From assembly GCF_050749805.1 (NCBI RefSeq), contig NZ_CP192738.1, forward strand, positions 2,232,001 through 2,296,000: a stretch of DNA of 64,000 nt, in the 5' to 3' direction. Positions 22,888 to 31,745 of this stretch are shown piece after piece. Both the position numbers and the translations under genes were made by a program. The first letter of the stretch is position 1. Each line of letters opens with the position of its first letter. Source of the DNA: Hahella sp018986435 (lineage in GTDB: Bacteria > Pseudomonadota > Gammaproteobacteria > Pseudomonadales > Oleiphilaceae). A model generated the notes under the pieces. That model searched no databases. It worked only from the letters and a program-made list of their open reading frames with translations, and was not told the origin of the DNA.

Positions 22888-25320
22888 ATGGTTGAGGGTT
22901 CATCACCTATCGTAATCCCTTTACTGCCATTGCGTGATGTAGTTGTTTTCCCGCACATGGTGATCCCTTTGTTTGTCGGCAGAGCCAAATCTATTAAAGC
23001 TCTCGAAGAAGCAACGGAAGGCAATAAGGAAATCCTGCTGGTAGCTCAGCGTGACCCTGCGGACGAAGATCCCGGGCAGTCTGAAATATATGGCATTGGT
23101 ACCGTATCAACGATCCTGCAGATGCTCAAACTGCCTGACGGCACTGTAAAAGTGCTGGTTGAAGGCAACTATCGCGCCCATATTGATCGCGTAGAAAACG
23201 ACGATTATCTCAGTGCGAAAGTCAGTGAATTGCCTGAGCCAATTCTTTCTGAGCGTTCCGCCGATGTCCTTACTCGTTCTTTACTTTCTCAGTTCGAGCA
23301 ATATGTGAAGCTGAGTAAGAAAATTCCAAATGAACTATCTGACTCATTGAGCAATATTGCTGAGCCCGGACGTTTGGCCGATACCATCGCGGCGCATTTG
23401 GAGCTTAAGCTTGAGTCCAAGCAAGAGTTGCTGGAAGTTGTGGATGTTAAGGCGCGAGTTGAAGCGCTGATGCAGCGACTAGAGAATGAGATTGACATTC
23501 TGCAAGTGGAGCAGCGTATTCGCGGCCGCGTTAAGAAGCAGATGGAAAAGAGCCAGCGCGAGTATTACCTCAACGAACAGATGAAAGCCATTCAAAAGGA
23601 AATGGGAGATCTGGGTGATGGCGGTAATGAGCTGGAGCAGCTTGAAAAACGCATCCTCTCGGCAGGCATGCCGGAAGAGGCGCGCAAGAAGGCGGAATCA
23701 GAGTTAAGCAAGCTCAAAATGATGTCGCCAATGTCGGCTGAAGCGACCGTTGTGCGTAGTTATATCGATTGGATGGTGAATATTCCATGGAAAAAGCGCA
23801 GTCGCGTTAAACATGACTTGGATGCGGCGCGTAAGATCCTGAATGAAGATCATTACGGTCTGGAAGAGGTTAAAGAGCGTATTCTTGAGTATTTGGCGGT
23901 ACAAAGCCGGGTCAAGAAAATGAAGGGGCCTGTGCTTTGCTTGGTTGGTCCTCCAGGTGTTGGTAAGACTTCACTAGGGCAGTCGGTTGCAAAGGCCACC
24001 AACCGTAAGTATGTTCGTATGGCTCTCGGTGGCGTACGTGACGAAGCTGAAATTCGCGGTCACCGTCGGACTTATATCGGCTCTTTGCCTGGGAAGCTGC
24101 TGCAGAAGCTGGCGAAAGTCAACGTGAAGAATCCTTTGTTCCTGTTCGATGAGATCGACAAAATGGGCATGGATCATCGCGGTGACCCTGCGTCTGCTTT
24201 GCTGGAGGTGTTGGACCCGGAGCAGAACCACACGTTCAATGACCACTATCTGGAAGTGGATTACGACCTGTCTGAGGTTATGTTCGTTTGTACTTCCAAT
24301 ACAATGAATATTCCGCCAGCTTTGTTGGATCGTATGGAAATTATTCGGATTCCAGGATATACGGAAGACGAAAAGGTGAATATTGCTCAGAAGTACTTGT
24401 TGCCCAAGCAAATGGTGAACAACGGTTTGCAGGAAGGCGAGATGGAAACGGATGAGCAGGCTATCCGTACGGTCATTCGATACTATACAAAAGAGGCCGG
24501 CGTACGTGGCCTTGAGCGTGAGATCGCAAAGATCTGCCGCAAAGTGGTAAAAGAAAATGTATTGCTGAAAGGCAAGAAGGGCGAAGCTCGCCGCGTTACT
24601 GAAGAGAATCTTGAAGATTATCTGGGAGTGCGCAAATTTAACTACGGCAAAGCGTCGTCCCAAGATCGAGTTGGGCAGGTTACTGGTTTGGCCTGGACCC
24701 AGGTTGGCGGTGAACTGCTGACAATTGAATGCACCTCGGTGCCTGGTAAGGGCAAAGTGGTGAAAACAGGCTCGCTTGGCGATGTCATGCAGGAGTCTAT
24801 TCAGGCGGCTTTGACGGTGGTGAGAGGGCGTTCTCACGTGCTGGGCATAGCTCCTGATTTCCACGAGAAGAATGATATTCACGTACACGTTCCCGAAGGC
24901 GCAACGCCGAAGGATGGCCCTAGCGCAGGGATTGGAATGTGCACCGCGTTAGTATCGAGTTTGACCAACGCGCCGGTTAAGGCTAACGTGGCGATGACAG
25001 GAGAGATTACCCTTCGTGGTGAAGTCCTGGCTATCGGCGGGCTTAAGGAAAAGTTGTTGGCCGCGCACCGTGGCGGTATTAAAACGGTGGTGATACCACA
25101 GGAAAATGTTCGTGACTTAAAGGAGATTCCGGATAACATCAAAAATGAATTGGAAATTATTCCAGTTACATGGATAGATGAAGTTTGGAATATTGCACTG
25201 GGGGATGACTTTGCAAATAGGTTATCTAGTGCTGAAGGGGGCGTATCGGAAAAAGATAAAAGCTCCATTAATAAAGGTGATGAAACTTCTGATGGGGCGG
25301 ACCGTATAAATACGCACTAG
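22888..25320 (+). CDS. lon: Lon protease
   Basis: An 810-residue ATP-dependent protease of the LonA type. The N-terminal substrate-binding domain (PLLPLRDVVVFPHM start) is followed by AAA+ (Walker A GPPGVGKTS) and the protease domain, with the catalytic Ser in DGPSAGIGM and Lys in GGLKEKLLAAHRGG. A GAGG element precedes the ATG. The C-terminal 35 residues are polar and longer than in E. coli Lon (784 residues). It degrades misfolded and regulatory proteins in the cytoplasm. Confidence 0.97.
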   Translation: MVEGSSPIVIPLLPLRDVVVFPHMVIPLFVGRAKSIKALEEATEGNKEILLVAQRDPADEDPGQSEIYGIGTVSTILQMLKLPDGTVKVLVEGNYRAHIDRVENDDYLSAKVSELPEPILSERSADVLTRSLLSQFEQYVKLSKKIPNELSDSLSNIAEPGRLADTIAAHLELKLESKQELLEVVDVKARVEALMQRLENEIDILQVEQRIRGRVKKQMEKSQREYYLNEQMKAIQKEMGDLGDGGNELEQLEKRILSAGMPEEARKKAESELSKLKMMSPMSAEATVVRSYIDWMVNIPWKKRSRVKHDLDAARKILNEDHYGLEEVKERILEYLAVQSRVKKMKGPVLCLVGPPGVGKTSLGQSVAKATNRKYVRMALGGVRDEAEIRGHRRTYIGSLPGKLLQKLAKVNVKNPLFLFDEIDKMGMDHRGDPASALLEVLDPEQNHTFNDHYLEVDYDLSEVMFVCTSNTMNIPPALLDRMEIIRIPGYTEDEKVNIAQKYLLPKQMVNNGLQEGEMETDEQAIRTVIRYYTKEAGVRGLEREIAKICRKVVKENVLLKGKKGEARRVTEENLEDYLGVRKFNYGKASSQDRVGQVTGLAWTQVGGELLTIECTSVPGKGKVVKTGSLGDVMQESIQAALTVVRGRSHVLGIAPDFHEKNDIHVHVPEGATPKDGPSAGIGMCTALVSSLTNAPVKANVAMTGEITLRGEVLAIGGLKEKLLAAHRGGIKTVVIPQENVRDLKEIPDNIKNELEIIPVTWIDEVWNIALGDDFANRLSSAEGGVSEKDKSSINKGDETSDGADRINTH

Positions 25321-25333
25321 TGGAAGAAGCTGC

Positions 25334-25363
25334 TTGACACGCTTTTATCCGTGTTGGTATAAA
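25334..25363 (+). promoter_or_regulatory. Sigma70 promoter of hupB
   Basis: A consensus TTGACA (25334-25339) and TATAAA (25358-25363) with an 18-base spacer. It implies a leader of about 150 bases before the hupB GTG, long for a small gene. Confidence 0.75.
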
Positions 25364-25518
25364 TGATCGCGTTGTCAGGCAGCGTCCCACAAGGGCTGCC
25401 GGCCAATTAAAAGAAGAAAAAGGATGTACTCACGCTCTAAAGTTTTAAGTGTGTTGTATACCTGAATTCCTTCATCACCAGTCAATTAATCAATTCAAAA
25501 AGATCTAAGGGGTTTAGT

Positions 25519-25791
25519 GTGAATAAGTCAGAATTGATTGATGCTGTTGCTGCATCTGCAGACATCTCAAAAGCGGCTGCTGGTCGTGCTCTTGATGCTG
25601 TCGTTGAGTCAGTTACTGAAGCATTAAAAAAGGGTGAGCAGGTTACTTTGATCGGTTTTGGTACGTTCTCTGTTAAAGAGCGCGCTGCACGCACTGGTCG
25701 CAACCCGCAAACTGGCGCTACGATTAAAATCGACGCCGCCAAAGTTCCCAGCTTTAAAGCCGGTAAAGCTCTGAAAGACGCAGTCAACTAG
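25519..25791 (+). CDS. hupB: Nucleoid protein HU-beta
   Basis: A 90-residue DNA-bending protein, starting with GTG after a TAAGGGG ribosome site. It begins MNKSELIDAVA, and the arm motif GFGTFSVKERAARTGRNPQTG is complete. The place directly after lon is the usual hupB site. Confidence 0.97.
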   Translation: MNKSELIDAVAASADISKAAAGRALDAVVESVTEALKKGEQVTLIGFGTFSVKERAARTGRNPQTGATIKIDAAKVPSFKAGKALKDAVN

Positions 25792-25833
25792 CATCTTGTG
25801 TCCCTAGTAAAATAGGGACGCAATGCAATCGAA

Positions 25834-25910
25834 GGAGCGGTAGTTCAGTCGGTTAGAATACCGGCCTGTCACGCCGGGGGTCGCGGGTTCGAGTCCCGTC
25901 CGCTCCGCCA
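25834..25910 (+). tRNA. tRNA-Asp (anticodon GTC)
   Basis: A 77-base cloverleaf. Acceptor GGAGCGG/CCGCTCC, anticodon stem CCGGC/GCCGG with loop CTGTCAC, T-loop TTCGAGT, discriminator G and encoded CCA. Confidence 0.97.
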
Positions 25911-25916
25911 AGATCC

Positions 25917-25940
25917 AAGGCGCCTAAGAGCGCCTTTTTT
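25917..25940 (+). terminator. Terminator after tRNA-Asp
   Basis: AAGGCGC / GCGCCTT with a six-base loop and a T-run, starting seven bases after the tRNA. It ends the hupB-tRNA transcript. Confidence 0.88.
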
Positions 25941-25990
25941 CATTAGAACAGTACAACCAGATTTGGAAGTTAGAATTCTAAGAGGGGCGC

Positions 25991-27877
25991 ATGCTTCAAA
26001 ATATTCGGGATAACGCCCAGGGCGTGATCGCCAAGGTAATTGTCGGCCTAATCGTAATGACGTTTGCCTTCTTCGGCATCGAGTCTATCGTTGGAGGGCT
26101 CAGCGGCGAGCCCGAAGTTGCGTCAGTCAATGGCGAACCTATCACTAAGTCTCAGTTCGAGCGCAAGTTCGAGAGAAACCGCCTTCAGGCTATCGCCAGC
26201 ATGGGAGAGAATTACGATCCCAGCAAAATCGATGAAAACAAACTGCGTAAAACCACCCTTGATGAATTTATTACTCGCGAAGTTCAGCTCCAGGCTGCGC
26301 GGGAGGCTGGTTTCGCTGTTTCTGATGCAACCATCAACAACTTTATCACTCAGTGGCCAATGGCCCAGAAAGACGGTAAATACGACAACAACCAGTTTAT
26401 GGAAGCGCTGCGCAGGATTGGCATGCGTCCTATGGAGTTCCGTAAAGAGTTATCGGATGAGTTGCTGGTAGGACAGTTGCAGTCCGGGATTGCTCAAACT
26501 TCTTTTGTTATCGGGGAAGAGCTGAATGAGCTGCTGAGAATGGAACGTCAGACTCGCAGTTTTAGCTACTATCGCCTTAATGCTGAAGACGTTGCGAAAG
26601 ATATTGAGATTAGCGACGCGGAAGCTGAGGAATACTACAACTCGAATAAAGACGAATTTATCCTGCCTGAGCGCATCATCGTCAATTACATTGAGTTGAC
26701 CCGAGATGTCTTGGTGAGTCGTGCAGAAGTCAGCGACGACGAAATCAGCAAGCGTTATGAGGAAGAAAAGAAAGAGTTTCATCCATCTGAACAACGCCGT
26801 GCTTCCCATATCCTGATTGAAACCTCTGATGACGTGTCTGATGAGCAGGCGTTGGCTAAAGCTCAAGAAGTTGAGCAGAAGCTAAAAGACGGTGGCGATT
26901 TCGCTGCGCTGGCGAAAGAGTTTTCAAGCGATCTAGGCTCAGCTAACGACGGCGGTGACCTGGGTTATGCTCAGAAAGGCGCTTTTGTTAAGCCTTTCGA
27001 AGAAAAACTGTTCTCCATGAATGTGGGCGATGTTTCCGAACCGGTTAAGACCGAATACGGTTACCACATCATCAAATTGAATGACGTTAAAGCGGTTGAA
27101 ATGCCAAGTCTGGAAGAATCCAAAGACCGCATAGTCAAAGAGTTGCAGGAGCAGAAGGCGGATAGTCTGTTCGTTGAAATCAACGCCAAGCTGAAAGACA
27201 TCACTTATACCGCGGATGATCTGGCTGGACCAGCTGAGGAGCTTGGTTTGGCGGTACAAACGTCTGAGCCCTTCTCCAGAGAAGGCGGGCAAGGTATTTT
27301 TAGTGGTCCTCAGGTAATCCAGGAGGCTTTCTCCGCGGACGTAATCGAAGACGGCCACAACAGTCAGGTTATCGATCTGGGCAAGGAAGGAAGCCTGGTG
27401 TTGAGGAAGAAAGAGCTGTTGCCAAGCGTGCCTCAACAGTTTGCTGAAGTGAAAGAAGCGATTAAGCAGAAGCTGGCTGTACAAAAAGCGAAAGACTCTC
27501 TGGCTGCGAAGTCGGAAGAAATGGTTGCTCAGCTGAAGAGTGGCGATCTGGCTCCGGTTTCTAAAGGCGCAGATGGCGAGCAGACGGGTTGGGTGGAGCT
27601 GAATGACGCTCGCCGTTCTCAGGCTGGCGCTGCGGATATTTCCCGCTTGGCCTTTAAGCTGCCTAAGCCGGCTGAAGGTAAGCCCGTTATAGAGAAGTTT
27701 GAGACAAACTTTGGTTATGCGGTCATCGTTCTGAATGAAGTGAAGGACAATACAGAAGACCTGAGCGAAGCGGAGCAAAAGACCTATAGAACCTTTATGG
27801 CGAGCCGTAACGGTCAGCGTGAATACAACGACTACAATGAGAAAGTTCAAGACACGGCGGAAATTGAGCGCCTGTAA
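25991..27877 (+). CDS. ppiD: Periplasmic folding factor PpiD
   Basis: A 628-residue chaperone anchored in the inner membrane near the Sec exit. A short cytoplasmic start, one membrane helix (about residues 14-33), a SurA-like N-terminal chaperone region, then a parvulin domain (about residues 265-360, with SHILIE, GGDLGYAQKGAFVKPFEE and YGYHIIKL). It comes after hupB as in E. coli. A terminator follows directly. Confidence 0.95.
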   Translation: MLQNIRDNAQGVIAKVIVGLIVMTFAFFGIESIVGGLSGEPEVASVNGEPITKSQFERKFERNRLQAIASMGENYDPSKIDENKLRKTTLDEFITREVQLQAAREAGFAVSDATINNFITQWPMAQKDGKYDNNQFMEALRRIGMRPMEFRKELSDELLVGQLQSGIAQTSFVIGEELNELLRMERQTRSFSYYRLNAEDVAKDIEISDAEAEEYYNSNKDEFILPERIIVNYIELTRDVLVSRAEVSDDEISKRYEEEKKEFHPSEQRRASHILIETSDDVSDEQALAKAQEVEQKLKDGGDFAALAKEFSSDLGSANDGGDLGYAQKGAFVKPFEEKLFSMNVGDVSEPVKTEYGYHIIKLNDVKAVEMPSLEESKDRIVKELQEQKADSLFVEINAKLKDITYTADDLAGPAEELGLAVQTSEPFSREGGQGIFSGPQVIQEAFSADVIEDGHNSQVIDLGKEGSLVLRKKELLPSVPQQFAEVKEAIKQKLAVQKAKDSLAAKSEEMVAQLKSGDLAPVSKGADGEQTGWVELNDARRSQAGAADISRLAFKLPKPAEGKPVIEKFETNFGYAVIVLNEVKDNTEDLSEAEQKTYRTFMASRNGQREYNDYNEKVQDTAEIERL

Positions 27878-27893
27878 GCTCTCGATTTAAGCT

Positions 27894-27923
27894 AAAAAAA
27901 GACGGCCATGCGCCGTCTTTTTT
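27894..27923. terminator. Terminator after ppiD
   Basis: AAAAAAAGACGGC / GCCGTCTTTTTT with a five-base loop and flanking A and T runs. Confidence 0.9.
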
Positions 27924-28200
27924 ATTGTCCAGAAGAAACGTCCACTCTAAAAACGAAGAGCTTGTAATAGGCGTTTTCTATGGGGTAGCGGCAGGTGGGA
28001 TGGCGCCGCTATGAACCCTCTGCTAAACCTTGCTCCCTCTGGCGCTTGACGCATAAGGGATTTTACCGATCTTGCGCTCCCGTCTAACTGAGAATTGTGT
28101 ACTGGTTATCTTTACCAGAAAGGCAATTGCGGTATCTTTACTTTACAAACAGTTACGTTGTAAACCCGTAATTTCGCAGAATAAAAACGAGTGGAAATGA
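27924..28200. other. Intergenic region before the C39 peptidase operon
   Basis: About 280 bases without an ORF above 60 codons on either strand. In particular no small repeat-rich gene such as an amyloid subunit is present. I see no strong sigma70 promoter; the last 90 bases are A+T-rich. Confidence 0.4.
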
Positions 28201-29010
28201 ATGCTTCTAGTGCTCGCCGGTTCGGTGCTCGCTTTCAATATCGCCAATGAGGCGGCTATTGTTGAGCCGCAGCCTAAAGGGGTTGTGGTGTATCAACAGG
28301 CAATCAGCACTGCGGGCAATGACGTAGCATTTTTGCGTTACGACACGATGGTCGAACCAGCGAAAGAGCAAAAGTTTCGCAATATCACCAAGCAAGCCTA
28401 TGACTACAGCTGCGGTTCCGCCGCACTGACTACTGTGTTGGAACATTATCTGGGGCGTACTTTTGAAGAGCGTCAGATCATGGAGGGGCTGCTTCATTAT
28501 GGCGACGCGGCGCGTATTGTTGAACGCCGTGGCTTTTCCATGCTCGACTTCAAACGACTGGTGACGGCGCTGGGGTATCCCTCCGGTGGTTTCAAAGCAG
28601 AAATTGAAGACTTGGCTGAGCTGGATCACCCCGCTATCGTGCCGATCCGCTATGGCGGCTTCAAACATTTCATTGTCGTTCGCGCAGTTCGCGATAATCG
28701 CGTTTTTGTGGCGGACCCCTCGTTAGGCAACATCACTTTTACGGTAGAGCTGTTCAAAGAGCATTGGGATCAGAATGTTCTCTTTATCGTCTTTCCCGGC
28801 AATACCAAGCCTGTGGACGGACTGGAATTAAGAGAAGAGGACATGCGCTATGTGGATGAGCAGACCTTCACCTTAAATGCATACCGGGAATTTCCTCAGT
28901 TTCATGAGGCGACGGAGTTTCGCATACGTAACGAACTGGAAAGACTTAAAAACAACGAAGACGGTTCAGTTAACAACACCAACAAGTATTTGCATTACAA
29001 ACGCAATTAA
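28201..29010 (+). CDS. Secreted C39-family cysteine peptidase, FapD-like
   Basis: A 269-residue protein with a papain-like C39 domain: Cys71 in YDYSCGSAALTT, His156 in GGFKHFIVV and Asp172 in VADPSLGN. C39 domains of ABC exporters cut after double glycine; this one is free-standing, with no transporter domain, as in FapD of the Pseudomonas functional-amyloid system. The N-terminus MLLVLAGSVLAFNIA is hydrophobic but has no Lys or Arg, and a TGA directly precedes the ATG, so the export signal is short and unusual. It leads a four-gene operon with outer-membrane proteins, with 63 bases to the next gene. Function in processing an exported substrate is inferred. Confidence 0.8.
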   Translation: MLLVLAGSVLAFNIANEAAIVEPQPKGVVVYQQAISTAGNDVAFLRYDTMVEPAKEQKFRNITKQAYDYSCGSAALTTVLEHYLGRTFEERQIMEGLLHYGDAARIVERRGFSMLDFKRLVTALGYPSGGFKAEIEDLAELDHPAIVPIRYGGFKHFIVVRAVRDNRVFVADPSLGNITFTVELFKEHWDQNVLFIVFPGNTKPVDGLELREEDMRYVDEQTFTLNAYREFPQFHEATEFRIRNELERLKNNEDGSVNNTNKYLHYKRN

Positions 29011-29073
29011 AAAGTCCTGAAAACGTAACCGTCTGGAAAAGCTAATAAATACAATAACATTAAGGGAAAGCTA

Positions 29074-30090
29074 ATGAAGCATTGGGTAGTATCCTGTGTT
29101 TACTGTGCGCTTACTTTTACGGCTGCTTCGCCTGTCTTAGCCGATGAGGGGCAAAACAGCGTGGACAAGGCGAGAGAGGCGTTGACCAAACAGGAGGACG
29201 ATGCCGATTCCGCTAAACAACTGGAGGAAGTGTTCCAGGCGGCGGAGAAAAACTACTCCTTGTTGAAGAAGAGCAAGATGTCATTGACCTATGCCTTTGA
29301 CTACAGCTACTTCGGCGACCAGCGCCTGGACATCGACATTGTCAACGGTTCATTCCGGAATTTTGACGTCACGCCTGCGGCGCAACATACCTTCACCAAC
29401 ACTTTCACCTTTGACTATGGCGTACTGGATAACCTGACCCTGTCCACACGCGTTCCGCTGTCCACCAAGTACGATACTGAGACAGAGCTGAACAACTCTG
29501 ATGTGGGAGACGTTTCACTGACCGCCCGCTGGCAGCCTTTCGCTTATGTCCCAGGGAAACCGTCCTACACCCTGTTCAGTACTTTCAAGTCTAAAACAGG
29601 GGTCAGTCCATATGAGATTGACGTCAAGAGGCAGCTGTCTTCCGGGAGCGGTTACTACTCCTTTTCCGTTGGTGGCAGCTTTTCTAAAGTGCTTGATCCC
29701 GTCGTCATATTCAGCTCCGTCAGTTATACCTTTCCTCTGAAAGAGACGGATCTGAACCAGGTGCGCGGGGGACAGAGACTGGTCTCTGTAGAACCCGCCA
29801 ACTCCCTGTCGTTATCGGCGGGCTTTTCCTATGCGCTGTCATATGACGTATCGCTCAGTGTTTCATCTCAGCTGAGCTATTCGGATGAAACTGTTCTGAC
29901 TTTCAATACTGGCAACAAAGCAGTCGCTCAGGATCAGGTCAGCAGCTTGATGAGTTTTGCTATGGGCATTCGCGTCAGTGAAACCAAAATCATTAACACC
30001 TCCGTGGGGTTCGGTCTCACGGAGGATTCGCCTGATGTAACTATCGGGGTGTCTATCCCCATCAATATCGCAGGACTTAAAGAGCAATAA
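29074..30090 (+). CDS. Outer-membrane beta-barrel with N-terminal coiled coil (FapF-like architecture)
   Basis: A 338-residue protein. A signal peptide ends at PVLA (residue 23), a charged helix with coiled-coil character spans about residues 27-65, then the rest alternates polar and hydrophobic residues in beta strands of outer-membrane type (for example NTFTFDYG and LTLSTRVPL). FapF of Pseudomonas has the same plan: coiled coil plus barrel that secretes amyloid subunits. I infer similarity from architecture and from the adjacent FapD-like peptidase, not from an alignment. A phenol-degradation-type MetA porin is the alternative. The FadL-family gene follows after 30 bases. Confidence 0.65.
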   Translation: MKHWVVSCVYCALTFTAASPVLADEGQNSVDKAREALTKQEDDADSAKQLEEVFQAAEKNYSLLKKSKMSLTYAFDYSYFGDQRLDIDIVNGSFRNFDVTPAAQHTFTNTFTFDYGVLDNLTLSTRVPLSTKYDTETELNNSDVGDVSLTARWQPFAYVPGKPSYTLFSTFKSKTGVSPYEIDVKRQLSSGSGYYSFSVGGSFSKVLDPVVIFSSVSYTFPLKETDLNQVRGGQRLVSVEPANSLSLSAGFSYALSYDVSLSVSSQLSYSDETVLTFNTGNKAVAQDQVSSLMSFAMGIRVSETKIINTSVGFGLTEDSPDVTIGVSIPINIAGLKEQ

Positions 30091-30120
30091 GCGGGAACAA
30101 CAATCAGGCAGAGTTGTAAG

Positions 30121-31743
30121 ATGAGCTTAAATATTAATAAGAATACAAAGCTCCTGGCTACGGCGGGACTATGCGCAGCCTGCTGGAGTGGAATCGCTTC
30201 CGCCCAGCTGGCGACGAATCTGATGGTGGACCCCTATGCATTGTCGCTGGGTAACGCCGTGACGGCTGCGCCTCCTGGCGTGGCTTCCATTCACTATAAT
30301 CCCGCTGGCCTGACCAAGCTGAAGGGACGTCAGCTGGCGGTGACGCTGATGGGGGTGCACGCCAATATACAGTCTGACTTCTACGCCCCTGAAGGTTATA
30401 ACGTGTTCGGTATCGATGGGGTGGAAAACGACCCTATATTCGATGGCGATACGGTGGCTAGAAGTCGCACGAATACCATCGCCTTGTACGTGCCAGGCTT
30501 CGGTATCCAGCGTCTGCCGAAAGGTCCGCCGGCGCTGGCGCCTTCTGTAGGATTCAGTTTGAACCCGCCGGGCTCCAAGTTCACGTTTGCGAACCTGACT
30601 TACGGCCCGGAAATTCTGGGTTACTACCGGAAAAAAGACGATCCCGCCAGATATCTGGGTAAGGCGCTGTCATTGCAGCGTTTTACGTACCTATCGCCCT
30701 CATTTGGCTATGAAATCAACGATGAGTGGTCGGTAGGGTTTGGCGTCAGCATGTCGTCACAATCATTGGCGCTGGATACCTATACCCGTGCGCCCAACTT
30801 GATGATCGGTGTGTTGGAGGTTCTGCAGGACGCCTTCAATTGTGAGACCGGAGAAGAACCGCTGGCGCCTTTTCTCGGCCTGTGCGGTGGTAATGTGGGC
30901 CCCTGGGACGACATTGGGGGAATGAGCATTCAGGTGCAGGAGACTTTGTCCCCGAAATATCACGTCGGCGTGCTCTGGGAGCCGACGGACTGGTTCGCAT
31001 GGGGGGCCAGTTATCAGAGCGAGTCCGACATGAAGTTGAAAGGGACTTATGAGCTTGCGTACACCGATGACTGGTCCGGCTTCTGGCGTTCCTTCAACGG
31101 CTCGATCGTCGGCGCTATCACCGCCGGGATATTCTCATTGCCATCCGGGACTCCCCGAGAAGCGGGGCAGCTATCCATTGACCTGACTCACCCTCAGCAC
31201 TTTCAAACCGGCGTGAGTGTGAAGCTGAATCATCAGTTTACCGTGAATGTGGATGTGGGATGGACGGATTATAGTTCCTGGGACGCCTTCCTGCTTAAGT
31301 TTGATCGCAACCTGGAATTCTTGGGAGCTGCGCGTCTGCTGTCGCCTAACGCAACGGCGAACACCATGCGCTTGCCATTGGAGTATCAAGATGTCTGGAA
31401 TGTAGGTGTTGGCGTTGAACAGCACCTTTCCAATCGTCTGGACCTTCGTTTCGGGGTGGAGATGCGTAACTCGCCGATCCCTCATAATCGCCGCGATATT
31501 CTGGCTCCTCTGAATGACACGGTGCTGTACAGCGTTGGCATGGGTTATAAGTGGGATAGAGACACGACGGTAGACTTCAACCTCAGCTACATGCGCAGTT
31601 GGCAGTATATTCCCGCCGGCTCCAGTTTAAACCTGAACGACGACGGCATTCAGAATATTGTCTACAACCCCTATGCCGGCGTGGATGTGGAGACCAATCT
31701 GAAACTGATCATGGCGGGTATGACCTTCCGGACGGCGTTTTGA
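30121..31743 (+). CDS. OmpP1/FadL/TodX-family outer-membrane transport protein
   Basis: A 540-residue protein with a signal peptide ending in ASA at residue 28. The mature N-terminus has the FadL-family hatch signature: SLGNAVTAAPPGVASIHYNPAGLTKLKG in short pieces (GNAVTA, NPAGLTKL). The rest is strand-rich and ends with Phe, as outer-membrane barrels do. At 540 residues it is longer than E. coli FadL (about 446). The family moves hydrophobic substrates such as fatty acids or aromatics across the outer membrane; the substrate here is unknown. Two bases separate its stop from the next start, so the operon is tight. Confidence 0.82.
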   Translation: MSLNINKNTKLLATAGLCAACWSGIASAQLATNLMVDPYALSLGNAVTAAPPGVASIHYNPAGLTKLKGRQLAVTLMGVHANIQSDFYAPEGYNVFGIDGVENDPIFDGDTVARSRTNTIALYVPGFGIQRLPKGPPALAPSVGFSLNPPGSKFTFANLTYGPEILGYYRKKDDPARYLGKALSLQRFTYLSPSFGYEINDEWSVGFGVSMSSQSLALDTYTRAPNLMIGVLEVLQDAFNCETGEEPLAPFLGLCGGNVGPWDDIGGMSIQVQETLSPKYHVGVLWEPTDWFAWGASYQSESDMKLKGTYELAYTDDWSGFWRSFNGSIVGAITAGIFSLPSGTPREAGQLSIDLTHPQHFQTGVSVKLNHQFTVNVDVGWTDYSSWDAFLLKFDRNLEFLGAARLLSPNATANTMRLPLEYQDVWNVGVGVEQHLSNRLDLRFGVEMRNSPIPHNRRDILAPLNDTVLYSVGMGYKWDRDTTVDFNLSYMRSWQYIPAGSSLNLNDDGIQNIVYNPYAGVDVETNLKLIMAGMTFRTAF

Positions 31744-31745
31744 GC

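Noticed and set aside
26939..27850. Long ORF antisense to ppiD, and a similar one antisense to lon (23974-24888)
   Set aside because: Both are shadows of genes with complete domain motifs.
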